From: Pseudorhizobium xiangyangii
GTDB lineage: Bacteria > Pseudomonadota > Alphaproteobacteria > Rhizobiales > Rhizobiaceae
DNA length: 64,000 nt
Direction: 5' to 3'
NCBI RefSeq assembly: GCF_020531965.1
Contig: NZ_JAJAWH010000003.1
Span: 186,001 to 250,000 of the forward strand
The position numbers and the translations under genes were made by a program. The stretch's first letter is position 1. The number at the start of each line of letters is the position of its first letter. Positions 1 to 7,740 of this stretch are shown piece after piece. The notes under the pieces are model-generated. The model had not been told where the DNA came from and made no database searches. It saw nothing but the letters and a program-made list of their open reading frames with translations.

Positions 1-1
1 A

Positions 2-319
2 GCGAAGCACTTTCAGGACCAGCCGCTGATAGGCGGCGCACTGGCATTCGCGCTCGGTGCGGCGATCGGTGCGGCGCTGCCGAATACACGTCGCGAAGAC
101 GAGGCCATGGGCGAGATTGCAGAGGGCGTGCGCGAACAACTGTCTGACACCGCCACCGATGCCATACACAAGGCCGAGAAGGTTGCGGCCGACGTATACG
201 ACAAGGCTGCGGCGGCCGCCTCCGACGTTCGCGACACGGCGAAGGACCGGATCGTGGAAGAAGCGCAGCAGTATCAGCAGGCAGACGGCGTCGGTCGTAG
301 CGATCCACTGCCCCATTGA
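2..319 (+). CDS. C-terminal part of a stress/nutrient-deprivation-type membrane-associated protein (truncated by window edge)
   Basis: The reading frame is already open at the first base and ends with TGA, so only the last 105 codons are visible and the start lies outside the window. The visible part opens with a Gly/Ala-rich hydrophobic stretch (LIGGALAFALGAAIGAALP) that could be a membrane segment. It is followed by an Ala/Lys/Glu-rich, probably helical region with repeated AADVYDKA/ASDVRDTAKD-like units. This layout resembles DUF883/DUF3618-type or rhizobial 'nutrient deprivation-induced' proteins, which combine an amphipathic helical region with a glycine-rich membrane anchor. The family call is by general appearance only. 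A terminator-like hairpin follows 27 bases after the stop. Confidence 0.55.
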   Translation, partial: AKHFQDQPLIGGALAFALGAAIGAALPNTRREDEAMGEIAEGVREQLSDTATDAIHKAEKVAADVYDKAAAAASDVRDTAKDRIVEEAQQYQQADGVGRSDPLPH

Positions 320-345
320 CCTTGCTGAAGGTTCTTGCCGGAAGA

Positions 346-373
346 CTCCCGCATCCGTGCGGGAGCCTTTCTT
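346..373 (+). terminator. Rho-independent terminator after the truncated gene
   Basis: An 8-bp perfect stem (CTCCCGCA / TGCGGGAG, 346-353 with 358-365) closes a 4-base TCCG loop and runs into CCTTTCTT. It sits just downstream of the stop codon at 319. Confidence 0.7.
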
Positions 374-488
374 CGCACGCTTGCCTGTATTTGCTGCCCG
401 CTCGCCACCAGAAGGGGCTTGATTTGTGCACTCAACTCGCCTGCTAGTATGACGCCCGCTTCACGGTGCATCTAGACAAGGAGCAGCA

Positions 489-788
489 ATGGAAAAGCCG
501 CGCATCACCATTCTCTACTGCACGCAGTGCAACTGGCTGCTGCGGGCCGGCTGGATGGCGCAGGAACTCCTGCAGACATTTTCCGATGCCCTTGGCGAGG
601 TGGCGCTGATTCCCGGGACCGGAGGCAATTTCGAAATCCGTATCGACGGCGAACTGTTATGGGAGCGCAAGCGAGACGGCGGCTTCCCGGGACCCAAGGA
701 GCTCAAGCAACGTGTTCGCGACGTCATCGACCCGCAGCGGGATCTTGGACATCTGGACCGGTCAGCGGCCGACGACAGGGGCAACTGA
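489..788 (+). CDS. SelT/SelW/SelH (Rdx) family thioredoxin-fold protein
   Basis: A 99-residue protein carrying a CxxC motif (C-T-Q-C, residues 11-14) right after the first beta strand (ITILYCTQC), then the family pattern of an amphipathic helix with a Trp (LLRAGWMAQELL) and the strand-loop GTGGNFEIRIDG. This is the bacterial Cys-containing form of the Rdx selenoprotein family; no Sec codon is involved. Members are small cytosolic proteins with a thioredoxin-like fold and a proposed redox role, but the substrate is unknown. The start is supported by AAGGAG at 479-484. The C-terminal dozen residues are polar and probably disordered. It stands alone, about 100 bases before tRNA-Leu on the same strand. 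Confidence 0.85.
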   Translation: MEKPRITILYCTQCNWLLRAGWMAQELLQTFSDALGEVALIPGTGGNFEIRIDGELLWERKRDGGFPGPKELKQRVRDVIDPQRDLGHLDRSAADDRGN

Positions 789-892
789 CCCGGCCGATTA
801 CGGGCATGCACGAAAGTTTTCTCGCCGCAGACATAGAAACTTCAAAAAGCCGGTTGACAGCAGAGGGCCTCCCCCGTACATCGCTCTCCGTC

Positions 893-979
893 GCCCAGAT
901 GGCGGAATTGGTAGACGCGCCAGCTTCAGGTGCTGGTACTCGAAAGGGTGTGGAGGTTCGAGTCCTCTTCTGGGCACCA
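893..979 (+). tRNA. tRNA-Leu (anticodon CAG)
   Basis: A full cloverleaf can be folded by hand. The acceptor stem is GCCCAGA with TCTGGGC. The D arm contains GGTAGACGC. The anticodon stem CCAGC/GCTGG (920-924 with 932-936) closes the loop TTCAGGT with CAG at 927-929. A long class-II variable arm and a T arm containing GGTTCGAGTCC follow, and the 3' end is encoded as ACCA. The long variable arm fits leucine. Confidence 0.97.
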
Positions 980-992
980 TTTCCCACTAAAT

Positions 993-1013
993 GCTTGATT
1001 GATATCAAGCTTT
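993..1013 (+). terminator. Probable tRNA-Leu terminator
   Basis: A 7-bp perfect stem (GCTTGAT / ATCAAGC, 993-999 with 1004-1010) with a TGAT loop is followed by TTT. It begins 13 bases after the tRNA 3' CCA. Confidence 0.6.
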
Positions 1014-1219
1014 AACGATCGAGAGATCGTTCCCATGCCGCAATGGTGTTCGCTCCGGATGAGAGCTGAACACGCGGCTTTGGCTTTGCCTGATTTGGCA
1101 TCCCGCCCCATTGTTAACGGTACTGCGCGGTCTTGAGCCGCGTCCATCACCATACGTGCGCCTCCATTTTCCGACGATGGAGGCAGGCCACATGGCGTAC
1201 CGTGTTGCGCGTTGCGCAA
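1014..1219. other. Intergenic region before the TonB receptor, with hairpins
   Basis: No credible coding frame was seen on either strand between tRNA-Leu and the receptor gene at 1307. The stretch contains two folds: a GCGG/CCGC-type stem near 1125-1142, and a perfect 8-bp stem GCCTCCAT/ATGGAGGC (1160-1167 with 1177-1184) with a 9-base loop and no following T run. They could belong to an untranslated leader if transcription starts upstream, or simply be chance structures. No known riboswitch was recognised. Confidence 0.35.
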
Positions 1220-1236
1220 GTTAGATTTGTTCTAAA
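1220..1236. promoter_or_regulatory. Irr-box (ICE)-like imperfect palindrome upstream of the TonB receptor
   Basis: GTTAGAT-TTG-TTCTAAA matches the 7-3-7 palindrome TTTAGAA-N3-TTCTAAA, recalled as the Irr-type iron control element of Rhizobiales, at 12 of 14 arm positions. It lies about 70 bases upstream of the receptor start. The position before an iron-uptake gene makes it plausible, but the consensus is from memory and no binding is shown. Confidence 0.4.
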
Positions 1237-1306
1237 ACATCTGGATTGACCCTTATTCGCCCTGCCACCAAAAGGTGACCGTTTTAATCATCTTTAGGGG
1301 GCTGAC

Positions 1307-3598
1307 GTGCAATTCGGTGGGGCAACATTCGGGATCGTTGGGGCGCGCAAAGGCAGGCGCAATCCAAATCTTCTTTTGACGACTGCGCTGGGATCGATCC
1401 TGCTGCTGCATTCTGGTCCTGCGGGGGCGCAGGATCAATCGAGCGAGGACGAGGCCGTTCTCGAGACCATCGTCATCTCCGCAGAACAGCAGCTGAAACA
1501 GGCCTCCGGCGTTTCCACCATCACGTCGGAAGATCTTCAGAAGACCCCGCCTGCCAACGACCTCTCCGAGATCATTCGCAAAATGCCAGGCGTGAACCTG
1601 ACAGGCACAACCGCCAGCGGCCAGCGAGGCAACCAGCGCCAGATCGACCTGCGCGGCATGGGGCCCGAAAACACGCTTATCCTCATCGACGGAAAGCCGG
1701 TCCTGTCGCGCAACTCGGTGCGCATGGGCCGAGCCGGCGAGCGTGACTCGCGCGGCGACACGAACTGGGTGCCCCCGGAAGCCGTCGAGCGCATCGAGGT
1801 CATTCGTGGACCTGCGGCTGCCCGCTACGGATCCGGTGCCGCCGGCGGCGTCGTCAACATCATCACCAAGCGGCCGGACAAGCTGGGCGGCACGGTCTCG
1901 ACCTACCTCAACGTGCCGCAGCATTCGGAAGAGGGTGCGACAAAGCGCGGAAGCATCCTTCTGGGCGGCCCGATCAGCGAGACGATGTCGTTCAGGCTGC
2001 TCGGCAGCTACAACAAGACGGATGCCGACGACGCCGACATCAATACGGACGCCCACATTGATCCGGCCAGCCCGGCGCCCGCAGGTCGGGAAGGGGTCGT
2101 CAACAAGGACGTGCGCGCACTGCTTTCGCTCGAGCCCAGCGCGGACCATGTCATTGATCTCGAGGCCGCATACAGCCGGCAAAACAACATCTTCGCAGGC
2201 GACCGGCAGCTGACCGAGACGCCCGATGCCCTGCTGGATGTCATCGGCGACACGACCAACAGGATGCAGCGCGGCACACTCTCGGCGACCCACAGAGGGA
2301 CATACGATTTCGCCGACTCCGTCAGCTACATCCAATGGGAAAGAACGCTGAACGAGCGACTGCTCGAAGGACTTGCCGGCTCCAGCGAAGGGGCAATCAA
2401 TACGGATGAATGGGCCAAGATCCGGCTCGACAACGTCACGGCGAAAAGCGAATGGGACGTGCCGCTTACCCTTGGCGGACTGGACCAGACGCTGACACTC
2501 GGTGCCGAATTCCGCGGCGAATGGATGGAAGATGGTGCATCTCTACGCCAGGCGACAAACGTAAGCTCCGGCGGAACATCGACGCCGGTCGTAATCCCCG
2601 GCGTTCCGATCGACGGAGCTGATCGCGATCCCAACAGCAACGCGTGGATGGGCGGTCTTTATCTGGAGAACAACATCCTCGTGACCGACAGGCTGACGCT
2701 GACGCCTGGACTTCGCTTCGACTACCACGATTCCTTCGGGGCGAACTGGAGCCCAAGCCTGAACGCCTCTTATGAGGTAACCGACGAGGTTACGATCAAG
2801 GCAGGCGTCGCCCGCGCATTCAAGGCTCCGAACCTCTATCAGCTGAACCCGAACTACGTTTACTACACGATGGGCAACGGTTGCCCGATTGACTACACAA
2901 ATACCATTACCGGTGGAAATGGCTGCTTCGTCATCGGCAACCCGGATCTGGACGCGGAAACCAGCTGGAACAAGGAAATCGGCATAAATTACAGCGACGA
3001 TGCCGGTTGGAACGCTGGGATCACCTATTTCCACAACGATTACAGTGATCGAATTTCCGCCGGCATGGTTCCGGAAGGCGCCGTCGGCGCCGTAACAGGC
3101 ACGCGGTTCGGTACGCTTTTCCGTTGGGAGAACGTTCCGGAAGCCGTGGTCTCGGGCCTGGAAGGCAACTTTTCCGTTCCGATCAACGATGCGCTGACAT
3201 GGAACACAAACGCCACGTACATGCTGGAATCCGAGAACAAGCAGAATGGCCAGCCTCTTTCGCTCGTCCCGGACTACACGATCAACACGTGGCTCGACTG
3301 GCAGGCCCGCGAGGATCTCCTCCTCACCGTGTCCGCGACCCACTATGGTGAAACGCCCTCTCCCACGGTGACGGCAACCACCGGAGGTACTGTCGAGAAC
3401 CCCGAGGCGCGAGATCCCTACACGCTCGTCAACCTTGGTTTCAAATATGACATCAACGAAACCTTCAGGCTCAACGGCGGCGTAAACAACGTCTTCGACA
3501 AGCGCGTCCTGCGCGAAGGCAATGGCAATGCGGCCGGGGCCAATACCTACAACGAGCCCGGACGCACCTTTTACGTGGGCCTGTCGGCGACGTTCTAA
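1307..3598 (+). CDS. FepA-like TonB-dependent ferric-siderophore outer-membrane receptor
   Basis: A 763-residue outer-membrane receptor. The GTG start is preceded by AGGGGG at 1296-1301. Residues 1-41 form a signal peptide (hydrophobic LLLTTALGSILLL, cleavage near AGA-QD), followed by a TonB-box-like LETIVIS at 52-58. The plug domain (about 60-195) carries the FepA hallmarks SGQRGNQRQIDLRGMGPENT and WVPPEAVERIEVIRGPAAARY, closely matching catecholate (enterobactin/FepA, PirA, BfnH) receptors as remembered. The rest is the 22-strand barrel, ending in the usual aromatic-terminated strand (GLSATF). Known role: energised uptake of ferric catecholates via TonB-ExbB-ExbD. The ABC importer at 6752-10422 would complete the route. 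The exact ligand is not decidable from sequence. Confidence 0.92.
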   Translation: MQFGGATFGIVGARKGRRNPNLLLTTALGSILLLHSGPAGAQDQSSEDEAVLETIVISAEQQLKQASGVSTITSEDLQKTPPANDLSEIIRKMPGVNLTGTTASGQRGNQRQIDLRGMGPENTLILIDGKPVLSRNSVRMGRAGERDSRGDTNWVPPEAVERIEVIRGPAAARYGSGAAGGVVNIITKRPDKLGGTVSTYLNVPQHSEEGATKRGSILLGGPISETMSFRLLGSYNKTDADDADINTDAHIDPASPAPAGREGVVNKDVRALLSLEPSADHVIDLEAAYSRQNNIFAGDRQLTETPDALLDVIGDTTNRMQRGTLSATHRGTYDFADSVSYIQWERTLNERLLEGLAGSSEGAINTDEWAKIRLDNVTAKSEWDVPLTLGGLDQTLTLGAEFRGEWMEDGASLRQATNVSSGGTSTPVVIPGVPIDGADRDPNSNAWMGGLYLENNILVTDRLTLTPGLRFDYHDSFGANWSPSLNASYEVTDEVTIKAGVARAFKAPNLYQLNPNYVYYTMGNGCPIDYTNTITGGNGCFVIGNPDLDAETSWNKEIGINYSDDAGWNAGITYFHNDYSDRISAGMVPEGAVGAVTGTRFGTLFRWENVPEAVVSGLEGNFSVPINDALTWNTNATYMLESENKQNGQPLSLVPDYTINTWLDWQAREDLLLTVSATHYGETPSPTVTATTGGTVENPEARDPYTLVNLGFKYDINETFRLNGGVNNVFDKRVLREGNGNAAGANTYNEPGRTFYVGLSATF

Positions 3599-3623
3599 GG
3601 TCGATAGTGCTACGCGACATCGA

Positions 3624-3646
3624 GCCGCCTCCCCACCGGGGGCGGT
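3624..3646 (+). other. Intercistronic stem-loop between receptor and methyltransferase
   Basis: GCCGCC with GGCGGT, extended by UCC/GGG, gives about 9 bp around a CCACC loop, 25 bases after the receptor stop. No T run follows, so it looks more like a partial terminator or an mRNA-stabilising structure than a full terminator. Confidence 0.4.
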
Positions 3647-3674
3647 TCATCCTATCCCAAAAGAGCAGACGAAA

Positions 3675-4979
3675 ATGACGGACAACAGGAATATTCTGGC
3701 CAATCTTTCCTACCCGTCGCGGTTCCACCGTGAGCACGCGCCAAGCTGGACGACGGCCGTCCTTGCCGCCCTGGGATATGCCGCGCCAGAGCTTTCCGGT
3801 GGCCGTTGGTGTGAGATCGGCTGCGGACAGGGGCTCGGCGCCTGCCTGCTGGCGGCAGCCAACCCGGACATGTATTTCACCGGCATAGACATCAGCCCGG
3901 CGCATATCCTTGCCGGCCGGCAACTCGCGCAGGATGCGGGTCTGACGAACGTGGAATTCGTCGAGATGGACCTCGCCAATCCGGCCGGTCGTGCAGGGTT
4001 CTCCTCCGAGTTCGATTTCATCGTTGCGCATGGAATCTATTCGTGGGTCGAAGATCCTGTTCGCCAGGCCATCCGCACCTTTATCGGAGAGCGGCTTGCT
4101 GTGGGTGGCGTGGCCTATCTCCACTACATGACGCATCCCGGCAGTGCGCCGTTCGCGACATTCCATTCGGTCTTCCGGCAGATGGCAGCTACCCGTGACG
4201 GACCCTCCGAGCAATCGGTGGAGGCGGGGCTGAAGCTGCTTTCGACACTAAAGCAGTCCAATGCCGGTTTCTTCGTTGCGCATCCCGCGGTCGGGAACAC
4301 GCTCGAGCATCTCTCAAGGGAAGAGAGAGCCTATATCGCCCATGAATACCTCAGCAGCAGCTTTGCGCCGATGCATGTCGCGGACGTCATGGCCTCCATG
4401 AAGGACGTTGAGCTGGATTACGTGGGCAGCGCGACGCCGATCGAGAACATCGACGCGCTTTCAATCCCGGGAAGTGTCCTTCCTGTTGTGCAGCAGGCGA
4501 AGGAGCCTGCGCTGCGCGAAAGTCTCAAGGACATCGCCCGCAACCAGGCCCACCGTCGCGACCTCTACATGCGCCAGCCCGCGGCGATGAGTGCACAGAA
4601 CCATATTGAAGCGCTGAGGCTGCAGATCTTCTGCAGTCTCCCTGGCGCCCCCCTGGAAAGCGGGCTCCGGCTGGATACGCGCATCGGGCCGGTGGAGGCT
4701 CCGGCCGAGCTTGTGTCGCCGGTTCTTGCGCGGCTTGCCCAGGCACCTGCCAGCTTTGCCGAACTGGAGACGATCGGGAACTTCACGGCGAGACCGGGAC
4801 TTCTCAACCAGATGCTACAGGCCATGATGGAGGCCGGCGTCATCCACCCCATGCGGGTGGTAACGAGCCAAGACGAGTCTGCGGAACGGCTGAACGGCGT
4901 GCTGTTGGGGCGTCTTCGCAACGGATTGGCCGTACCGGCTCTGACCGCCCCGGAAATTGGTTCCGCCATGCCGCTCTAG
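3675..4979 (+). CDS. SAM-dependent methyltransferase with PKMT-type regulatory domain
   Basis: A 434-residue cytosolic class I methyltransferase. SAM motif I is CEIGCGQG (46-53) and GIDIS (70-74) is the acidic strand-2 motif. Residues around 215-330 (EHLSREERAYIAHEYLSSSF onward, then the DYVGSATPIENID stretch) match the 'methyltransferase regulatory domain' (MethyTransf_Reg, PF10119). The last 100 residues look like the winged-helix tail of rickettsial protein-lysine methyltransferases. That family includes enzymes that methylate the outer-membrane protein OmpB. The open frame extends 51 codons upstream into the receptor gene, but ATG at 3675 leaves a normal 76-base gap. Position directly behind the receptor suggests co-expression; whether the receptor is the substrate is speculation. 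Confidence 0.8.
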   Translation: MTDNRNILANLSYPSRFHREHAPSWTTAVLAALGYAAPELSGGRWCEIGCGQGLGACLLAAANPDMYFTGIDISPAHILAGRQLAQDAGLTNVEFVEMDLANPAGRAGFSSEFDFIVAHGIYSWVEDPVRQAIRTFIGERLAVGGVAYLHYMTHPGSAPFATFHSVFRQMAATRDGPSEQSVEAGLKLLSTLKQSNAGFFVAHPAVGNTLEHLSREERAYIAHEYLSSSFAPMHVADVMASMKDVELDYVGSATPIENIDALSIPGSVLPVVQQAKEPALRESLKDIARNQAHRRDLYMRQPAAMSAQNHIEALRLQIFCSLPGAPLESGLRLDTRIGPVEAPAELVSPVLARLAQAPASFAELETIGNFTARPGLLNQMLQAMMEAGVIHPMRVVTSQDESAERLNGVLLGRLRNGLAVPALTAPEIGSAMPL

Positions 4980-4993
4980 ACGCGATCGACGGG

Positions 4994-6472
4994 CTACCGC
5001 TTACGCGAAGCCCAAAGTTCCGCTGCCTGGTCCAGGCCTTCTTCGAAACGCGCGGACGGATCTTTCGAGAGGCACAGCAGCGCTGCGGCGGCGGTGTACT
5101 GGATCGTAAGCTCCGCCTGCTCATCACGAGCGGCACCGGACCAGACGGCCTGCCAGTACTCGCTCTGCGTATAACTGCTGACCGTGCCGGCCGCCTTGAT
5201 GCCGGGGCGAGCGGGAACCGCTGTCTTTGCCTCGACGCCGTCCAGCATCCTCAGGATTGTCGTTATCCGCGTCGGCGTGACCTGCGCAAAATCCCGGATG
5301 GACTTGACGATCGCAAGGTTCTGCATGCCCAAAAGCTTTCCTATCTGACGATAGATGTCTCGTAGCGGCCCACCGGCCGCACCCACAAGCGTTGCCGAAG
5401 CATCGAACGGATTGATGAGCGGAACGACGTGATGAAGCGGACTGCGCGTCTCCAAGAGCGGATAGAGGTTCAACATGGCGTTGACTTGCGGCGCAAAGGC
5501 ACCCAGCGGAACATAGGCGATATTGCTGGCAGCAAGAGCTGCGGAAATCTCGTTTGATGCCGTGCAGACGGGAATGGCAGCGCGTTCGGCCGCTGCTTCC
5601 AGCTTGCCACTGTCGGAGCCATTGCCAAAATGACCGTGCAGGACGACGCGATAGCCGGCCGCTGCAACGAGACGCGCCGCATGAATGAACCATGGCGGAT
5701 TTCGCCAGCGCGGGGAGACGTAAGCGGGCCAATCCAGGTCCGGTTTCAGATCCTGCGTCACGCTCAATACCGACACATCCCGAACAGCGCGAACGAATCC
5801 TGCGAGCTCGACTGCGGTCGCGCCACGGTACTTCACCGTCATCAGCAGCGCCCCGATCTGGATCGGATCGGCTTCTCCCCGCAGGATAATTCCCAGGGCA
5901 TCCCGCGCCTCGTCAAAATCGAGAGGCCGGCTCCTCCCGGCTCCCGACGCGGTCAAGGCGATATACTTTGCCAGCCGACGGTGAGGATCGGCGTTATCTC
6001 CGATCGCGGCGATGCGACGGGCAATATCGACGGGAGTGGGCTCTGCCTCCAGCTGTTCCGCCCGAGCAGTCGATAGCGGCGGGGGTGCGACCTTTGATCT
6101 CTGCTGCCACTCGCCCATTGTATCGCACGCCGGCGCCGACACAACGATCCTGCTCTCGCCCTTGAACAGCGCTTCGGTCTCTTCTGCCAGCGAGCGGACC
6201 CTCAATCTCAGCGATTCAGCGAACGGCGTGGGTCTCAGGCCGCGACCGGTGCGAAGAAAGATCGGATCTCCATAGAGCTCCCTCAGTTCGCCAAGCAGTC
6301 TGCTCATCGACGACGTCTGCATATCCAGACTTGCGGCGGCGGCCGTGACACTACCCTCGCGTAGCAATGCATCGAGAGCCAGAAGCAATTTCGTTCTGCT
6401 GATCCGGACCTGGCCGCTCTCAACCGAAGGCTTGCTGTGTGTCACATTTTCCGTGGTCATCGCTTCTACCAT
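4994..6472 (-). CDS. Fusion of LysR-type HTH and TrpD2/YbiB-like phosphoribosyltransferase-fold domain
   Basis: A 492-residue protein with two unrelated parts. Residues about 25-90 are a classical LysR winged HTH (LLLALDALLREGSVTAAAA, SSMSRLLGELRELYGDPIF, LRTGRGLRPTPFAESL). Residues about 150-480 match the TrpD2/YbiB branch of the anthranilate phosphoribosyltransferase (glycosyltransferase family 3) fold, with an N-terminal helical domain (GEADPIQIGALLMTVKYRGAT), LLETRSPLHHVVPLINPF and LLGMQNLAIVKS. The usual LysR effector domain is absent. The glycine-rich PRPP loop of true TrpD is not seen, so catalysis is doubtful. ATG at 6472 follows GGGAGG by six bases. It is divergent from the siderophore importer and convergent with the methyltransferase gene, so it probably acts as the local regulator (inference). 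Confidence 0.8.
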   Translation of the reverse strand: MVEAMTTENVTHSKPSVESGQVRISRTKLLLALDALLREGSVTAAAASLDMQTSSMSRLLGELRELYGDPIFLRTGRGLRPTPFAESLRLRVRSLAEETEALFKGESRIVVSAPACDTMGEWQQRSKVAPPPLSTARAEQLEAEPTPVDIARRIAAIGDNADPHRRLAKYIALTASGAGRSRPLDFDEARDALGIILRGEADPIQIGALLMTVKYRGATAVELAGFVRAVRDVSVLSVTQDLKPDLDWPAYVSPRWRNPPWFIHAARLVAAAGYRVVLHGHFGNGSDSGKLEAAAERAAIPVCTASNEISAALAASNIAYVPLGAFAPQVNAMLNLYPLLETRSPLHHVVPLINPFDASATLVGAAGGPLRDIYRQIGKLLGMQNLAIVKSIRDFAQVTPTRITTILRMLDGVEAKTAVPARPGIKAAGTVSSYTQSEYWQAVWSGAARDEQAELTIQYTAAAALLCLSKDPSARFEEGLDQAAELWASRKR

Positions 6473-6619
6473 CTCCGACCTCCCGCGGCTTGCTTACATA
6501 ACTCGCCTGATTTACTCAACTTTTCTTCCAAGCATCGCTACAAGTTTGCGTGTGCGCCATGGGCGCCGCGGCACCGGTTCCGAAGGCAGCTCTTGTGAAA
6601 GACGTCCCGACTGCGTGAT

Positions 6620-6634
6620 TTGCGATTTTCGCAA
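6620..6634. promoter_or_regulatory. Palindromic operator candidate (LysR-type T-N11-A) in the divergent promoter region
   Basis: TTGCGA-TTT-TCGCAA is a perfect 6-3-6 inverted repeat containing T-N11-A (TGCGATTTTCGCA), the generic LysR-type recognition pattern. It lies between the divergent fusion-regulator gene (start 6472) and fatB-like gene (start 6752). The fusion protein with its LysR HTH is the natural candidate to bind it. Confidence 0.5.
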
Positions 6635-6751
6635 TTTGGAGATGTTTCAAAATAGACTGATTGACCGAGCGGCATGACCCCACATAACTAGCCTCAATCC
6701 CTCAACTTATCTCGGCAGTGCCCTTTCGGCGCGCCGATTGCGGAGACCTTA

Positions 6752-7675
6752 ATGTTCCCGAAGTTTCGATCCCTACCCTTTGCCCTGGCGCTTGCCGCAG
6801 CCGTCTTCGCGTCACACGCCTCTACGGCCAGTGCGGAAATCCTGGTGAAGCACAGCAAGGGCGAAACGACCCTTGCCGCCAAGCCCGAGAAGGTTCTGGT
6901 GTTCGACATCGCAAGCCTTGACACGCTGACGGCGCTTGGCGTCGAGGTGGACGGCGTTCCGTCCGGAGCCAAGCCGGACTATCTGTCGAAGTACGCCGGC
7001 GGTGACGTACTGACTATCGGCTCGCTGTTCGAGCCGGACTACGAGGCCGTCAATGCGGCTGAACCGGATCTGATCATCGTTGCCGGACGCTCCTCTGCGA
7101 AGTTCGAAGACCTCGCGAAGATTGCCCCGACCATCGACCTGACCGTCGATGCCGCACGCTTCATCGACAGTGCCAAGCATAACATCAACACGCTGGCGAA
7201 TATCTTCGGCAAGGAAGCCGAGGCGGAAACGGCGCTCAAGGCATTCGATACGTCTCTCGCAGCTCTCAAGGAGAAGAGCGCATCTGTCGGCAAGGGTTCG
7301 CTGATCCTGACGACCGGTGGAAAGATGAGCACGTATGGACCCGGATCGCGGTTCGGCATGCTGTTTTCCGAGTACGGCGTGCAGCCGGCAGACGAGAAGA
7401 TCAAGGTTGGCAGCCATGGCCAGCCGATCTCCTTCGAATACATCCTAGAAACCAATCCCGACTGGTTGTTCGTGATCGACCGGGATGCCGCAATCGGTCG
7501 TGAGGGCCAGGCTGCCTCGAAGTTCCTGGACAATGACATCGTGGCGCAGACCACCGCATGGAAGCAGGGCCAGGTCGTCTACCTGGACGCCACCGGCTGG
7601 TATCTGGTCGGCGGCGGCCTGACCTCGATGCAAAACACCGTCGATCAGTTGACCAAGGCTTTCGACGGCAAGTAA
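6752..7675 (+). CDS. Ferric-siderophore ABC transporter, periplasmic binding protein (FatB/YclQ/CeuE type)
   Basis: A 307-residue secreted binding protein with a signal peptide at 1-28 (LALAAAVFASHASTASA, cleavage before EI). The mature protein has the class III binding-protein pattern: KVLVFDIASLDTLTALGV near the N terminus, EPDLIIVAGRSS, the TYGPGSRFG stretch typical of FatB/YclQ/CeuE proteins, and NPDWLFVIDRDAAIG. Relatives bind ferric catecholate or petrobactin-like siderophores in the periplasm and deliver them to a FecCD-type permease. It is the first gene of an operon with two permeases and an ATPase. A 12-bp hairpin follows its stop codon, which probably favours higher output of this subunit than of the membrane components. 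Confidence 0.92.
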   Translation: MFPKFRSLPFALALAAAVFASHASTASAEILVKHSKGETTLAAKPEKVLVFDIASLDTLTALGVEVDGVPSGAKPDYLSKYAGGDVLTIGSLFEPDYEAVNAAEPDLIIVAGRSSAKFEDLAKIAPTIDLTVDAARFIDSAKHNINTLANIFGKEAEAETALKAFDTSLAALKEKSASVGKGSLILTTGGKMSTYGPGSRFGMLFSEYGVQPADEKIKVGSHGQPISFEYILETNPDWLFVIDRDAAIGREGQAASKFLDNDIVAQTTAWKQGQVVYLDATGWYLVGGGLTSMQNTVDQLTKAFDGK

Positions 7676-7693
7676 GCGAACAGGATCAAGATC

Positions 7694-7730
7694 TGAACGG
7701 CAGCAGCCCTGAAAAGGTTGCTGCCGTTCA
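7694..7730 (+). other. Strong intercistronic stem-loop after the binding-protein gene
   Basis: A perfect 12-bp stem (TGAACGGCAGCA / TGCTGCCGTTCA) closes a 13-base loop in the 65 bases between the binding-protein stop and the first permease start. It has no T run. Such structures commonly protect the upstream mRNA segment or attenuate downstream genes. Confidence 0.65.
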
Positions 7731-7740
7731 GCAATGACTG

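Noticed and set aside
1253-3343. Long minus-strand open frames (including 1253-2335 and 2543-3343) under the TonB receptor
   Set aside because: They are shadows of the receptor gene; no family motif was seen.
3522-3674. 51-codon upstream extension of the methyltransferase frame
   Set aside because: It overlaps the receptor C terminus and adds Arg/Pro-rich non-homologous residues; ATG 3675 gives a normal N terminus.
6640-6672. RirA/IRO-type box upstream of the siderophore importer
   Set aside because: Only TCA and TGA triplets in the wrong order or spacing were found; the TGA-N9-TCA pattern was not met.
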